45,408 bases of DNA from Woeseiaceae bacterium (GTDB lineage: Bacteria > Pseudomonadota > Gammaproteobacteria > Steroidobacterales > Woeseiaceae): the NCBI GenBank assembly GCA_013001045.1, contig JABDNG010000009.1:1-45408 (forward strand). The letters run 5' to 3'. Shown in pieces: positions 35,200-43,402 of this stretch. The notes beneath the pieces are model-generated. The model was not told the origin of the DNA. It did no database searches and saw only the letters and a program-made list of their open reading frames with translations. Both the position numbers and the translations under genes were made by a program. Every line of letters starts with the position of its first letter. The first letter of the stretch is position 1.

Positions 35200-35832
35200 T
35201 CAGTTCTGGAGCCGTGCGCGCACGATAAATCGTTTTGGTGCATGGCCCAGGACATAGAATGGATAGCAGGTGATCAAAGTGATGCTCGGCTCTCCATTTT
35301 GTTCGAGTACGTAGACGTCCTCGGGAGTAACAACAAAATATTCAGTTACCTCGTAATGTTGCGTTCGATTGTCGGTTTCGAGAATCAGTTCGTCTCCGAC
35401 ATCAATATTCTTCAGGCCCCTGAAGAAACCGTCGCGGTGCCCCGCTAAAGCTAAATTGTCCGGTTCGCCGACACGCGCTGTGCCGGCAACGCGACCAATG
35501 CCCAGATTCAAAGCCCGTGTGGAGGTTCCGTCGAAGATCGCCACCTCAAGGTCAATCGATGGAACCGATAAGATACCGAGCGGAACATCGTCTTCGACTT
35601 GCGCGAGCGCGGTTTCGTGATGTGCGATTCGACTCTCAGACCATAGCGATCGATCGACTTCTGTCACCCGATCTCGAAAAGACTCGATAGCACGCTCTTG
35701 CGCGAATACGGCGGATAGTTGAGCGAGCGCATACGTCGTTATGCAGATTCCGAAGACCACCCAAAGCAATGCTTCCGTCGAGTTCCGAACAGTACGTCCG
35801 AATGATTTACGAGCCGTTAACATCTTCATCAT
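35200..35832 (-). CDS. Sortase (class D / Gram-negative type)
   Basis: A 210-residue transpeptidase with one N-terminal membrane anchor (residues ~21-43, ALLWVVFGICITTYALAQLSAVF) and a catalytic beta-barrel. It has His132 in LALAGHRDGFF, Cys189 in ITLITCYPF (the TLxTC motif) and Arg201 in APKRFIV. Size and motifs match class D and the 'class GN' sortases of Proteobacteria. It should cut the LPSTA signal of the adjacent product between Thr and Ala and join it to an amine acceptor. Its ATG overlaps the TGA of the upstream coiled-coil lipoprotein gene (ATGA), indicating coupling. Sortases are rare in Gram-negative bacteria. Confidence 0.9.
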   Translation of the reverse strand: MMKMLTARKSFGRTVRNSTEALLWVVFGICITTYALAQLSAVFAQERAIESFRDRVTEVDRSLWSESRIAHHETALAQVEDDVPLGILSVPSIDLEVAIFDGTSTRALNLGIGRVAGTARVGEPDNLALAGHRDGFFRGLKNIDVGDELILETDNRTQHYEVTEYFVVTPEDVYVLEQNGEPSITLITCYPFYVLGHAPKRFIVRARLQN

Positions 35833-36407
35833 TCGGACGTTGAGCCGCCCCGAAGGATGATGGGAAGCAACTCGTCGCCGCGTCTTGATCGTTCACTGTT
35901 ACGCATCATCATGCTGCCTTTTTCAATCAAGAACCGACCCTCTCGTACTTCGGATCGTCCGGTTTCGATATTCTTGTTGCCTTTTTCAACGAGTTCATTT
36001 CCTGCACGAATCATGTCCAGGGCTTTTTCCCAACGTTTGCCGATCGTCTTCAGCCTTTTGGCCTCATCCTCCACGACCTTGGGCGTTCTTGCGTCGCCCG
36101 CACTTGCAACGGCGTTTTCATAGTCGAGCCGGCTCTTGGCGACGAGCTCGTTGCCTTTACGTATCTTGGACTCGCCATCACGAATCTGGCTGCGCGCATT
36201 TTCCATGCGTTGTTCGCCTTTCTTGACCAGGCGCTCACCTTTGCGGGCCAGCTCCTGGCCCTCGGCCCACATCGCGTCGGGATCGCCGGACAATGCGGCG
36301 TCGCTGAGCTTGGTCGCGGGCGAAGCGGCACAGCCGCTTGCGAGCGCCAAGAGGAGCGCCAACGTTGAGAACTGCACGAAGTGCCTTCGCTGATTTGAGT
36401 CAGTCAT
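35829..36407 (-). CDS. Coiled-coil lipoprotein of the sortase operon
   Basis: A 192-residue lipoprotein: signal ALLLALASGC with Cys26, then a long charged helix. The mature part has repeating 'G..L..KG...' units about 11 residues apart (GERLVKKGEQRMENARSQIRDGESKIRKGNELV, then GNELVEKGNKNIETGRSEVREGRFLIEKG), which predicts an 11-residue-periodic coiled coil. The ATG at 36407 has GGAGG eight bases upstream; that site itself lies inside a longer frame beginning at 36425, which is therefore rejected. It is the first gene of the three-gene sortase operon. It might hold or guide the sortase substrate, but this is inference; no family is recognised. Confidence 0.75.
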   Translation of the reverse strand: MTDSNQRRHFVQFSTLALLLALASGCAASPATKLSDAALSGDPDAMWAEGQELARKGERLVKKGEQRMENARSQIRDGESKIRKGNELVAKSRLDYENAVASAGDARTPKVVEDEAKRLKTIGKRWEKALDMIRAGNELVEKGNKNIETGRSEVREGRFLIEKGSMMMRNSERSRRGDELLPIILRGGSTSE

Positions 36408-36425
36408 GGTGTATTCCTCCGACAT

Positions 36426-36635
36426 TGCGACGAATTATAGTGATCAGTAAATAATAAATATAACTATAAAAACTTACAGATCTAATAAGCAAAAGTTATC
36501 AGTAGTACAGCTGCGACGGGCCGTGGTGAGCCCCTTTTTCGGCTCAGAAATGGGTAAAAATATATAAAAAACAGGTGATTACCGACGAGAGTCAGTGTTT
36601 GGGCAGCCGATTTCCAGACGCCACGCTGCGCGCGG
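36426..36635. other. AT-rich intergenic region upstream of the sortase operon
   Basis: Between the sortase operon and the nhaC-like gene. 36434-36475 is unusually AT-rich (stretches such as taaataataaatataac) compared with its surroundings. A TGAGCC-N8-GGCTCA inverted repeat at 36527-36546 lies downstream of the antiporter gene and could be a terminator, although no T-run follows on the minus strand. No small gene is visible. Confidence 0.4.
36434..36463 (-). promoter_or_regulatory. Candidate promoter of the sortase operon
   Basis: Read on the minus strand, a perfect TATAAT (36439-36434) lies 26 bases before the ATG at 36407. The best -35 at suitable spacing is only TTATAT (36463-36458), so activation or an AT-rich UP-like element may matter. 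Confidence 0.4.
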
Positions 36636-38000
36636 TTAGACGTAGGCGATCAGCAAGTAGCCTGAGACGGATATTGCGGCAGCAATGAGCGCGTAAGGTA
36701 TCTGCGTAATTGCATGCTGAAACGGCGTGCAGCCCGAGGCCTGTGCGGTTAGGACGGTGGCGTCCGAATAGAAGCAGGCGTGGCTGCCAAACGTGCTCGC
36801 GGACAGCGTCGCACCGATGACCAGCGTCATATCCGCCCCCAGGTTGTTGGCGAGCGCCGTTACGATCGGAAGTATGATCACGAAAACCCCCCAGTTCGAT
36901 CCGGTCATGAACGAAACGAGCGCCATTGAGGCGAAAATCACGGCCGGCAAGGACGCCGGCGTCAGCAAGGGTTGCATTGCAGTCACGACATACGGCGCCA
37001 GGCCCAGCACGTCGTTGACATCCTTCAGAATAAACGCTGCCACCAGCACGCCGAGGGGTTCGATCATCATCTTGAATCCGTCGACGATCGTGTCAAAAGT
37101 GTCGTTCATGCTCAGTATGCGTGTAGCGAGTATGTAAATTGCTGTGCCACCGAGTGCGATGTAGATACCGACCAGGAAGTCCTTGTCGAAATACAGCGTT
37201 GCCAGCACAAGGACGGTCATAGGTACGATGAACATCGAGATGCGCGGCTTTACGTCGGGATTGGGCTTGATCGACTGGTTGGCCGCCTCGATATGAGTGG
37301 CGCCCGGCGGAACCGTATGGCCCGTCGTCTGTGCACGGGTTTCGGCGGTCTTCATGGCACCGAACGACGGTATGACACCCAAAATCACGAGCGGTACCAT
37401 CAACACGGCAACCCAGGCGTACAGCATGTAAGGAATTGCGCTGATATAGGTCGCGAATCCCTGACCTTCCGGTGCGATTCCGTTGGCGACAATCAGTCCG
37501 GCAAAAAATACGCCCCAGGTGGAAAACGGAATAATGACGCTGATTGGTGCAGCGGTTGAATCGACAACGTACGCGAGCTTCTCGCGCGATATCTTGTACT
37601 TGTCGGTCAGGTTGCGCATGGCTGAACCAACGGCCAGAGAATTCAGGTAGTCATCGACGAACATCAGGATGCCCAGCCCCCAGGTCGCCATGAGCGCGGT
37701 TCTTTGAGACCGGACATAGCTCGACATCAGTGCGGTAAACGACGAGGTCGCACCCGTGCGAATCAGTATGCCGATCAGGCTGCCCATAAAGCCGCAAACG
37801 AGAATCACCCAGGCGACGTCACCATCAGTCATCACGCGGATCGATGCCTCGGCGAACCCGCCGACGAATCCCGTTCCGTGAATCATGATAAGGCCGACCA
37901 GGGAGCCGCTAATGAGCGACTCGATTGGTCGATGCGTGAGGATTGCCAGGGTGAAGACAATCAGTGTCGGTATCAGGGTCAGGGCGCCAAGATCTTCCAT
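36636..38000 (-). CDS. NhaC-family Na+/H+ antiporter
   Basis: A 454-residue membrane protein with about 11-12 hydrophobic helices. The family signatures are present: LGILMFVDDYLNSLAVGSAMRNLTDKYKISREKLAYVVDSTAAPISVIIPFSTWGVFFAG, and FMTGSNWGVFVIILPIVTALA with FGSHACFYSDATVLTAQASGC. These match NhaC-type antiporters, which exchange Na+ for H+, sometimes coupled with organic anions (malate/lactate in Bacillus MleN). The substrate cannot be fixed from sequence. It is divergent from ppdK, and a near-perfect 23-bp palindrome lies between the two starts. Confidence 0.9.
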   Translation of the reverse strand: MEDLGALTLIPTLIVFTLAILTHRPIESLISGSLVGLIMIHGTGFVGGFAEASIRVMTDGDVAWVILVCGFMGSLIGILIRTGATSSFTALMSSYVRSQRTALMATWGLGILMFVDDYLNSLAVGSAMRNLTDKYKISREKLAYVVDSTAAPISVIIPFSTWGVFFAGLIVANGIAPEGQGFATYISAIPYMLYAWVAVLMVPLVILGVIPSFGAMKTAETRAQTTGHTVPPGATHIEAANQSIKPNPDVKPRISMFIVPMTVLVLATLYFDKDFLVGIYIALGGTAIYILATRILSMNDTFDTIVDGFKMMIEPLGVLVAAFILKDVNDVLGLAPYVVTAMQPLLTPASLPAVIFASMALVSFMTGSNWGVFVIILPIVTALANNLGADMTLVIGATLSASTFGSHACFYSDATVLTAQASGCTPFQHAITQIPYALIAAAISVSGYLLIAYV

Positions 38001-38045
38001 GCACCATTATGGCAGAATCCCGGATCGGCCCTTAGTGGTTTGCCG

Positions 38046-38068
38046 TAATGGCACAATTTGTACCATTA
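38046..38068. promoter_or_regulatory. 23-bp near-perfect palindrome (operator candidate) between nhaC-like gene and ppdK
   Basis: TAATGGCACAA (38046-38056), a central T, and TTGTACCATTA (38058-38068) match as an inverted repeat at 10 of 11 positions. A copy of the half-site ACCATTA also occurs at 38003-38009, right next to the antiporter start. The form suggests a dimeric repressor or activator site controlling one or both divergent genes. The regulator is not in the window as far as I can see. Confidence 0.6.
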
Positions 38069-38121
38069 AGCGAGTATTCAACACCCAATCACTCCAGATA
38101 CGCATACCGGAACCTGAATCC

Positions 38122-40875
38122 ATGAACAAGCAGCATGTTTACTCCTTTTCTGATGGCGACGGCCACGACAAAAAACTGCTCGGTGGCAAGGGCGCCAATC
38201 TGTGCGAGATGACCCAGATTGGAATCAACGTCCCACCGGGCTTCGTTATTACGACCGAAGCATGCCTCGATTACCTCAAGGAAAATAAGCTTCCGAAGGA
38301 CCTGATGGCATCGGTCAGGCAGGAAATCAGCAAGCTGGAGTCGGTGACCGGCAAGACATTCGGCAAAGGCGAGGATCCGTTGCTGGTGTCTGTTCGATCG
38401 GGTTCGGCCATGTCGATGCCGGGGATGATGGACACCATTCTCAACCTCGGCCTGAACGATGAAACGCTCGCCGGACTGATTCGGCAGACGGGCGATGAAC
38501 GTTTTGTCTACGACGCTTACCGTCGGTTCATCCAGCTGTTCGGCAAAGTTGCGTTGGGCATAGAGGACGAGCATTTCGATGAGTATTTCGAAGAGGTGAA
38601 GCAACGTGCCGGCGTCAAAGCTGATGTGGGCCTGGACGCGACCCACCTCAAAGAGATCAGCGAGATGTTTCTGACTGTGGTTCGGCGCGAAAGCGGACAG
38701 GACTTTCCACAGGACGTCATGATGCAGCTGCAACTGGCAGTCGAAGCCGTGTTTCGTTCGTGGATGGGTAAGCGCGCGGTTGATTATCGACGTGAGTTCC
38801 ATATAACGCCCGACATGGCAAACGGCACGGCCGTGAATATATGCACAATGGTGTTTGGCAACATGGGTGATGACTGCGCGACTGGCGTTGGCTTCACGCG
38901 TAATCCCGGCACCGGTGAAAATGAAATGTTCGGTGAGTACCTGACAAATGCCCAGGGTGAAGATGTTGTTGCCGGTATTCGGACGCCAAAACCATTGCAA
39001 GAAATGGAAACCGAGATGCCGAAGCAGTATTCACAACTCATCGAGCTCCGCAACACGCTCGAGTCGCATTACCAGGAGGTTCAGGATTACGAGTTTACAA
39101 TCGAGAAAGGAACGCTCTACTGCCTGCAGACCCGTAACGGAAAAATGAACGCGGCCGCGATGGTCAAGACGTCTGTCGATATGTTCGAAGAGAAGTTGAT
39201 TACAAGAGAACAGGCGTTGCTGAGAATTGACCCCGAACTGTTGGAGCAACTACTGCATCCGAGCCTTGATCCTGAAAGTGATGCGAAACCCATTGCTACG
39301 GGATTACCGGCCTCCCCTGGCGCAGCGTCAGGAAAATGCGTCTTCGATGCCGACCTTGCTGAGAAACTCGGCAAGATCGGTGACCAGGTAATCCTGGTGC
39401 GTGAGGAAACACGCCCCGAAGATATACATGGCTTTTTTGCGGCCGAAGGCATTCTCACCAGCCGGGGTGGAAAAACCTCACATGCGGCAGTCGTTGCCCG
39501 CGGGATGGGCAAGCCCTGCGTTGCGGGAGCCGAGGGGATAGTCGTCGATGTCGCTTTGCGACAGGCTCATGTCGGTGAGCACATCCTTCACGAAGGCGAT
39601 GTCATAACGCTCGATGGCGCGACGGGCATGGTTTACCTCGGTGCTATTCCGACGGTGCCACCGCACTTCTCGGATAACCTTGAGCTGTTGCTGAGCTGGG
39701 CGGATGAGACCGCCAGATTGAAGGTGATGGCCAACGCCGATACGCCGGATGCGGCGAAAAAAGCCCGTGAATACGGCGCAATGGGCATCGGACTGTGCCG
39801 CACCGAGCGCATGTTCAATGCCAGCGATCGCCTGCCCATTGTTATTGACATGATCCTTGCGAACACCGAGGAAGACAGAAAGGCTGCATTGGATCGGCTG
39901 ATGCCCATCCAGCGCGCGGACTTCGTTGAGGTGTTCTCGGTGATGTCGCCAGACCCGGTTACCGTCAGGCTGCTGGATCCGCCAATGCACGAGTTCTTGC
40001 CGACCGAGCAGCAGCTTCTTGAGCAAATCGAAACGTTGCAGCTCTACCGTAACGTTGTAAGAGGACGGCAAGCCGCTTTGGCTACAATGCCCAATCCACC
40101 CGACCTGCCCGAGGCATTCAACGAGCTCAGCGAGGAGCTCGTCAACGACGCCCTGACCAAGAAGGAACGCATGCTGAAGAAGGTGCGTGAGCTGCAGGAA
40201 GTCAACCCGATGCTCGGTCATCGCGGTGTGCGCCTCGGTATTGCGTATCCGGAGATTTACTCGATGCAGATCCGGGCGATCCTGGAGGCTACGGTGGAGT
40301 GTGCGAACAATGGCATTTCGGTGCGCCCGGAAATCATGGTGCCGCAGGTCATCACGGCGCAGGAGCTGTCAAAAGTGAGGCTTACAGTTGATGCGCTGAC
40401 AGAACAGCTCGAGAAGGGTTTTGGCAAGCAAATAAGGTTCAAGTTTGGAACGATGATCGAAACCGTGCGAGCCTGTACGCGAGCGTCACAGCTGGCAGCA
40501 CATGTCGAGTTCTTCTCGTTCGGTACCAACGACCTCACTCAGGCAGTTTTCTCATTTTCACGCGAAGACGCGGAAAACAAATTCCTGCCGATGTACAACG
40601 AATCCGGGATCCTGCAGGACAACCCGTTCGAGGTGCTGGACGAGCAGGGCGTTGGCCAGCTGATCGACATGGCTGTGTACCGTGGTCGGCAGCAGCGCGA
40701 GGATCTCAAGATCGGCATTTGCGGTGAGCAAGGCGGCCACCCGGAGTCGATCCGCTTCTGCCACCACGTCGGTCTCGACTACGTTTCGTGCTCGGGGCCA
40801 AGGGTACCAATCGCCAGGCTGGCGGCTGCGAACGCGAAGTTGCGTGAGAAGGAGTTTGCTGACGTGCGTGTCTAG
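38122..40875 (+). CDS. ppdK: Pyruvate, phosphate dikinase
   Basis: A 917-residue enzyme. The ATP-grasp N-terminus begins MNKQHVYSFSDGDGHDKKLLGGKGANL; the frame runs open to 37885, but only this ATG fits the family start. The swivelling domain has the phosphorylated His454 in GGKTSHAAVVARGMGKPCV, and the PEP/pyruvate TIM barrel carries the catalytic Cys890 in DYVSCSGPRVPIARL, with GICGEQGGHPES just before it. It interconverts pyruvate, ATP and phosphate with PEP, AMP and pyrophosphate. The gene ends with no bases between its stop and that of the convergent pyruvate kinase, an enzyme acting on the same two metabolites. No regulatory RP1-type kinase gene is adjacent. Confidence 0.96.
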   Translation: MNKQHVYSFSDGDGHDKKLLGGKGANLCEMTQIGINVPPGFVITTEACLDYLKENKLPKDLMASVRQEISKLESVTGKTFGKGEDPLLVSVRSGSAMSMPGMMDTILNLGLNDETLAGLIRQTGDERFVYDAYRRFIQLFGKVALGIEDEHFDEYFEEVKQRAGVKADVGLDATHLKEISEMFLTVVRRESGQDFPQDVMMQLQLAVEAVFRSWMGKRAVDYRREFHITPDMANGTAVNICTMVFGNMGDDCATGVGFTRNPGTGENEMFGEYLTNAQGEDVVAGIRTPKPLQEMETEMPKQYSQLIELRNTLESHYQEVQDYEFTIEKGTLYCLQTRNGKMNAAAMVKTSVDMFEEKLITREQALLRIDPELLEQLLHPSLDPESDAKPIATGLPASPGAASGKCVFDADLAEKLGKIGDQVILVREETRPEDIHGFFAAEGILTSRGGKTSHAAVVARGMGKPCVAGAEGIVVDVALRQAHVGEHILHEGDVITLDGATGMVYLGAIPTVPPHFSDNLELLLSWADETARLKVMANADTPDAAKKAREYGAMGIGLCRTERMFNASDRLPIVIDMILANTEEDRKAALDRLMPIQRADFVEVFSVMSPDPVTVRLLDPPMHEFLPTEQQLLEQIETLQLYRNVVRGRQAALATMPNPPDLPEAFNELSEELVNDALTKKERMLKKVRELQEVNPMLGHRGVRLGIAYPEIYSMQIRAILEATVECANNGISVRPEIMVPQVITAQELSKVRLTVDALTEQLEKGFGKQIRFKFGTMIETVRACTRASQLAAHVEFFSFGTNDLTQAVFSFSREDAENKFLPMYNESGILQDNPFEVLDEQGVGQLIDMAVYRGRQQREDLKIGICGEQGGHPESIRFCHHVGLDYVSCSGPRVPIARLAAANAKLREKEFADVRV

Positions 40876-42717
40876 TTATTCGTCGTCCTCGGAGAAACTG
40901 AGTTTGCGCATACGAGCGGACTTCTTGAAGTGGTGTTTCTGCATTCGCCGCAAAATGTTGTCGAGCATGCGGATGGCCGCAAGGATGTGCGGTCCTTTGT
41001 TGAGCATCACGCAGTCGGCACGCTGCGACATCGCGGCGTCGCTGATTTCGGCGCGGGAGGGTTGGCCCTTCTTGGCCTCCTGTTCCAGGACCTGAGTTGC
41101 CCACATAACGGGCATTTGCGCAGCCTCACACAGCCACAGGATTTCTTCCTGCAGTTCGGCAAGGCGCTCCCAACCGCATTCGACCGCCAGGTCGCCACGC
41201 GCGATCATGACAGCGGCCGGGTAGCTGCGCATGGTGGTCAGCAATAGTCGTGGCAGGTTCTTGAAACCGCGCTTCGTTTCTATCTTTATGACAAGGCCGA
41301 CCTGCTTGTCGGGAAACTGCAGCAAAGCGTCCTGCAATAGCAGGACATCGGCCGGTTCTCGAACAAATGAAAGGCTGACGGCGTCAGCATTTTCAACGAC
41401 GAATCCTAAGTTTTCCCTGTCAAAGGCGGTCAGGCCTGGCAACCGTATATCGCTGCCCGGGAAGTTGATGCCGCGATTTCCCCGCAGGCGACTGCCGGTT
41501 GGTTTGGCTTTGGTGATCTCTACCTCGATCTGATCGTCAGTGACCGATCGCACGATGCCTGCAATCTTGCCGTCGTTAAGAGAGATCGGGTCCCCCACGG
41601 CAACGAACTCGAACACCTCGGGCTGCTGGCACGCGATATGTGCGGCGGTGACAATATTGCCCTCGGCATCTTCTTTTGCCGGCGCGCCCGGAATGTTGTC
41701 CTTGTGAAGAATCAGCGTGTCGCCGACCCGCAACAGAATTGGTTGCTCGATGGCAGGTAACTCGCCGACGCGATATACAAGCTTTTCGCCAATATCGTGC
41801 TGCACGAGGCGTAGCTTCGTTCCTGTCGCAATATAAGCGCCTTTCCAGGTCTCGAGTACGAGTCCTTTGGCGTCCTTGTCGACGACTATCAGGCGACGTT
41901 TCTTTCCGCGCGTGTCTTTGAAACGGAATTCGTTGCCTTCCTCGGCGCGTTCAATGCATTCGCGTGACACCGGTATTACGGCGGTTTTGGTGCCGCGTTG
42001 CAGGACGTCGTCAGGCATAAACCGAATGCGCCTTGGTGCATTGACGCGTCCTAGCGGGTCCCGTCGTGGACGAAGGTGAATCACTCGAGGCCCGGGACGC
42101 AGTTCGCCGGTGCGAAGTTTCGGGCCAGCCAGGTCCATCATTATCCTGCAGTTTCTTTCAGCCTGCGCGCTGGCGGTCCTGACGTTTTCGACCATGGCCT
42201 GCCAGGTATTTACGTTGTCGTGCGCACAATTGATCCTCGCGACATCCATTCCGGCCGCGATCATTTCTGATACGAGCTGCAGGTTTTCCCCGGCGTCCGT
42301 CGGTAGCGTGACCATGATATTCACATCCCGATCTGCCGGGTGATCTCCGAGGATCGCCCGCTTGTGAGCATAAGCCCGGGGATTCCTGAGTTGTAGAGAC
42401 GCGCCCTCCAGGTCCGGATCGTCGCCGCTGCTGCTACCGAGTTTCTGCAAAGCCGTCGAGACGGCGTTGACCGACCCCATCACATTGCGTTCAGCACGTC
42501 CCAGTGAGGAGAGGCCGAGAGTGGCCAGATCTTCCTGAAGTTCACTAATATCTGATTGGCGCAGGGCGAGGTAATGCACCAGGTTCATCGCACTGTCACG
42601 AAATTCGGGATGGACGGCGGCGAGGTCGCTCGAGTAGTCTGACTCGAGCTCTTTTGCCCGCTCGCTTATCGACTTCAGCTGGTTGCTTAACCGCTCGATG
42701 TCGACGTGCCTGGCCAT
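40876..42717 (-). CDS. Variant pyruvate kinase with N-terminal extension, lacking the allosteric C-domain
   Basis: A 613-residue protein. About 125 N-terminal residues are a helical extension absent from E. coli PykF. The pyruvate-kinase barrel follows: VARINCAHD, MDLAGPKLRTG (194-204), the catalytic Lys and metal Glu in VIKIETKRG, MIARGDLAVE and MWATQVLEQEAKKGQPSRAEISD. The protein ends about 30 residues after VMLNKGPH, so the usual ~120-residue allosteric C-terminal domain is missing. In GPK the canonical Glu that goes with K+ dependence is Lys200, which in studied enzymes goes with K+ independence. VMLSGETA is replaced by VMLNKGPH. GGAGA precedes the ATG. It may be a pyruvate kinase or a relative with changed control. 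Confidence 0.85.
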   Translation of the reverse strand: MARHVDIERLSNQLKSISERAKELESDYSSDLAAVHPEFRDSAMNLVHYLALRQSDISELQEDLATLGLSSLGRAERNVMGSVNAVSTALQKLGSSSGDDPDLEGASLQLRNPRAYAHKRAILGDHPADRDVNIMVTLPTDAGENLQLVSEMIAAGMDVARINCAHDNVNTWQAMVENVRTASAQAERNCRIMMDLAGPKLRTGELRPGPRVIHLRPRRDPLGRVNAPRRIRFMPDDVLQRGTKTAVIPVSRECIERAEEGNEFRFKDTRGKKRRLIVVDKDAKGLVLETWKGAYIATGTKLRLVQHDIGEKLVYRVGELPAIEQPILLRVGDTLILHKDNIPGAPAKEDAEGNIVTAAHIACQQPEVFEFVAVGDPISLNDGKIAGIVRSVTDDQIEVEITKAKPTGSRLRGNRGINFPGSDIRLPGLTAFDRENLGFVVENADAVSLSFVREPADVLLLQDALLQFPDKQVGLVIKIETKRGFKNLPRLLLTTMRSYPAAVMIARGDLAVECGWERLAELQEEILWLCEAAQMPVMWATQVLEQEAKKGQPSRAEISDAAMSQRADCVMLNKGPHILAAIRMLDNILRRMQKHHFKKSARMRKLSFSEDDE

Positions 42718-42733
42718 TGAGGTTCTCCTAACC

Positions 42734-42748
42734 TACCTTTGTAAGGTA
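42734..42748. promoter_or_regulatory. 15-bp palindrome between pyruvate kinase and hemG
   Basis: TACCTT (42734-42739), TGT, AAGGTA (42743-42748) form a perfect inverted repeat in the 85-base divergent gap. It lies 17 bases upstream of the pyruvate-kinase start and could be an operator. Chance is possible at this length. Confidence 0.35.
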
Positions 42749-42802
42749 TTTTACGCACAGAAGCAGTTATGGATTCCACCTATGCTCAGGGAGCAACTTC
42801 GC

Positions 42803-43330
42803 ATGGCCCGAATACTCATTCTTTATTCCACCACGGACGGCCACACAATCGAGATTTGTCGGCGGATGAAACAGACGATCGAGGCCAACGGGCACAGCGT
42901 CAAGTTGATGGACATCAAGGACGAGCCGGAGCTGTTACCGGGAACGTTCGACAAAGTGGTCATCGGTGCGAGTATTCGTTATGGCAAGCATCAACCACTC
43001 GTTTCTGCACTCATTAAGAAAAATCAGGCGATACTCGAGAATCATCCGAACGCGTTTTTTACAGTGAATGTTGTTGCACGGAAGCCTGAGAAGAACCAGC
43101 CTGAAACCAATCCCTATCTGCAAAAGTTTCTGAAAAAAATAGACTGGCAGCCGCAGCGACTCGGTGTGTTCGCGGGCAAGATCGACTATCCGAGTCTCGG
43201 CTTCGTCGACAAAAACATGATCCGCCTCATCATGTGGATCACGAAAGGCCCGACGAATCCTGACGCTGTGGTCGAATTCACGGATTGGGGGAAAGTCGAC
43301 GACTTCGGGCGCATGATTGCCGAGATGTAA
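42803..43330 (+). CDS. hemG: Menaquinone-dependent protoporphyrinogen IX dehydrogenase HemG
   Basis: A 175-residue flavodoxin-fold protein. The FMN phosphate loop is ILYSTTDGHTIEI, followed by VVIGASIRYGKH and the HemG insertion region (VVARKPEKNQPETNPYLQKFLKKIDWQPQ), ending FTDWGKVDDFGRMI. Length and order match E. coli HemG (181 residues). It oxidises protoporphyrinogen IX to protoporphyrin IX in haem synthesis, passing electrons to quinone at the inner membrane. The ATG at 42803 is preceded by GGGAG nine bases upstream; in-frame starts further upstream add sequence not found in the family. Confidence 0.92.
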   Translation: MARILILYSTTDGHTIEICRRMKQTIEANGHSVKLMDIKDEPELLPGTFDKVVIGASIRYGKHQPLVSALIKKNQAILENHPNAFFTVNVVARKPEKNQPETNPYLQKFLKKIDWQPQRLGVFAGKIDYPSLGFVDKNMIRLIMWITKGPTNPDAVVEFTDWGKVDDFGRMIAEM

Positions 43331-43402
43331 TCCCGGCGTTCGTGGCATCGGGGTCTTAACGCGGCAATTCGTTTGTAAGCGGGTCCCTGGAATACCGCTT
43401 GA

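Noticed and set aside
38089..39000. 303-codon open frame antisense to ppdK
   Set aside because: It lies wholly opposite a strongly conserved gene, shows no family pattern and has low-complexity His/Arg-rich composition typical of antisense frames in GC-rich genes.
39478..40221. 247-codon open frame antisense to ppdK
   Set aside because: Same reason: mirrors the codon pattern of ppdK, with no ribosome-binding site or recognisable motif.
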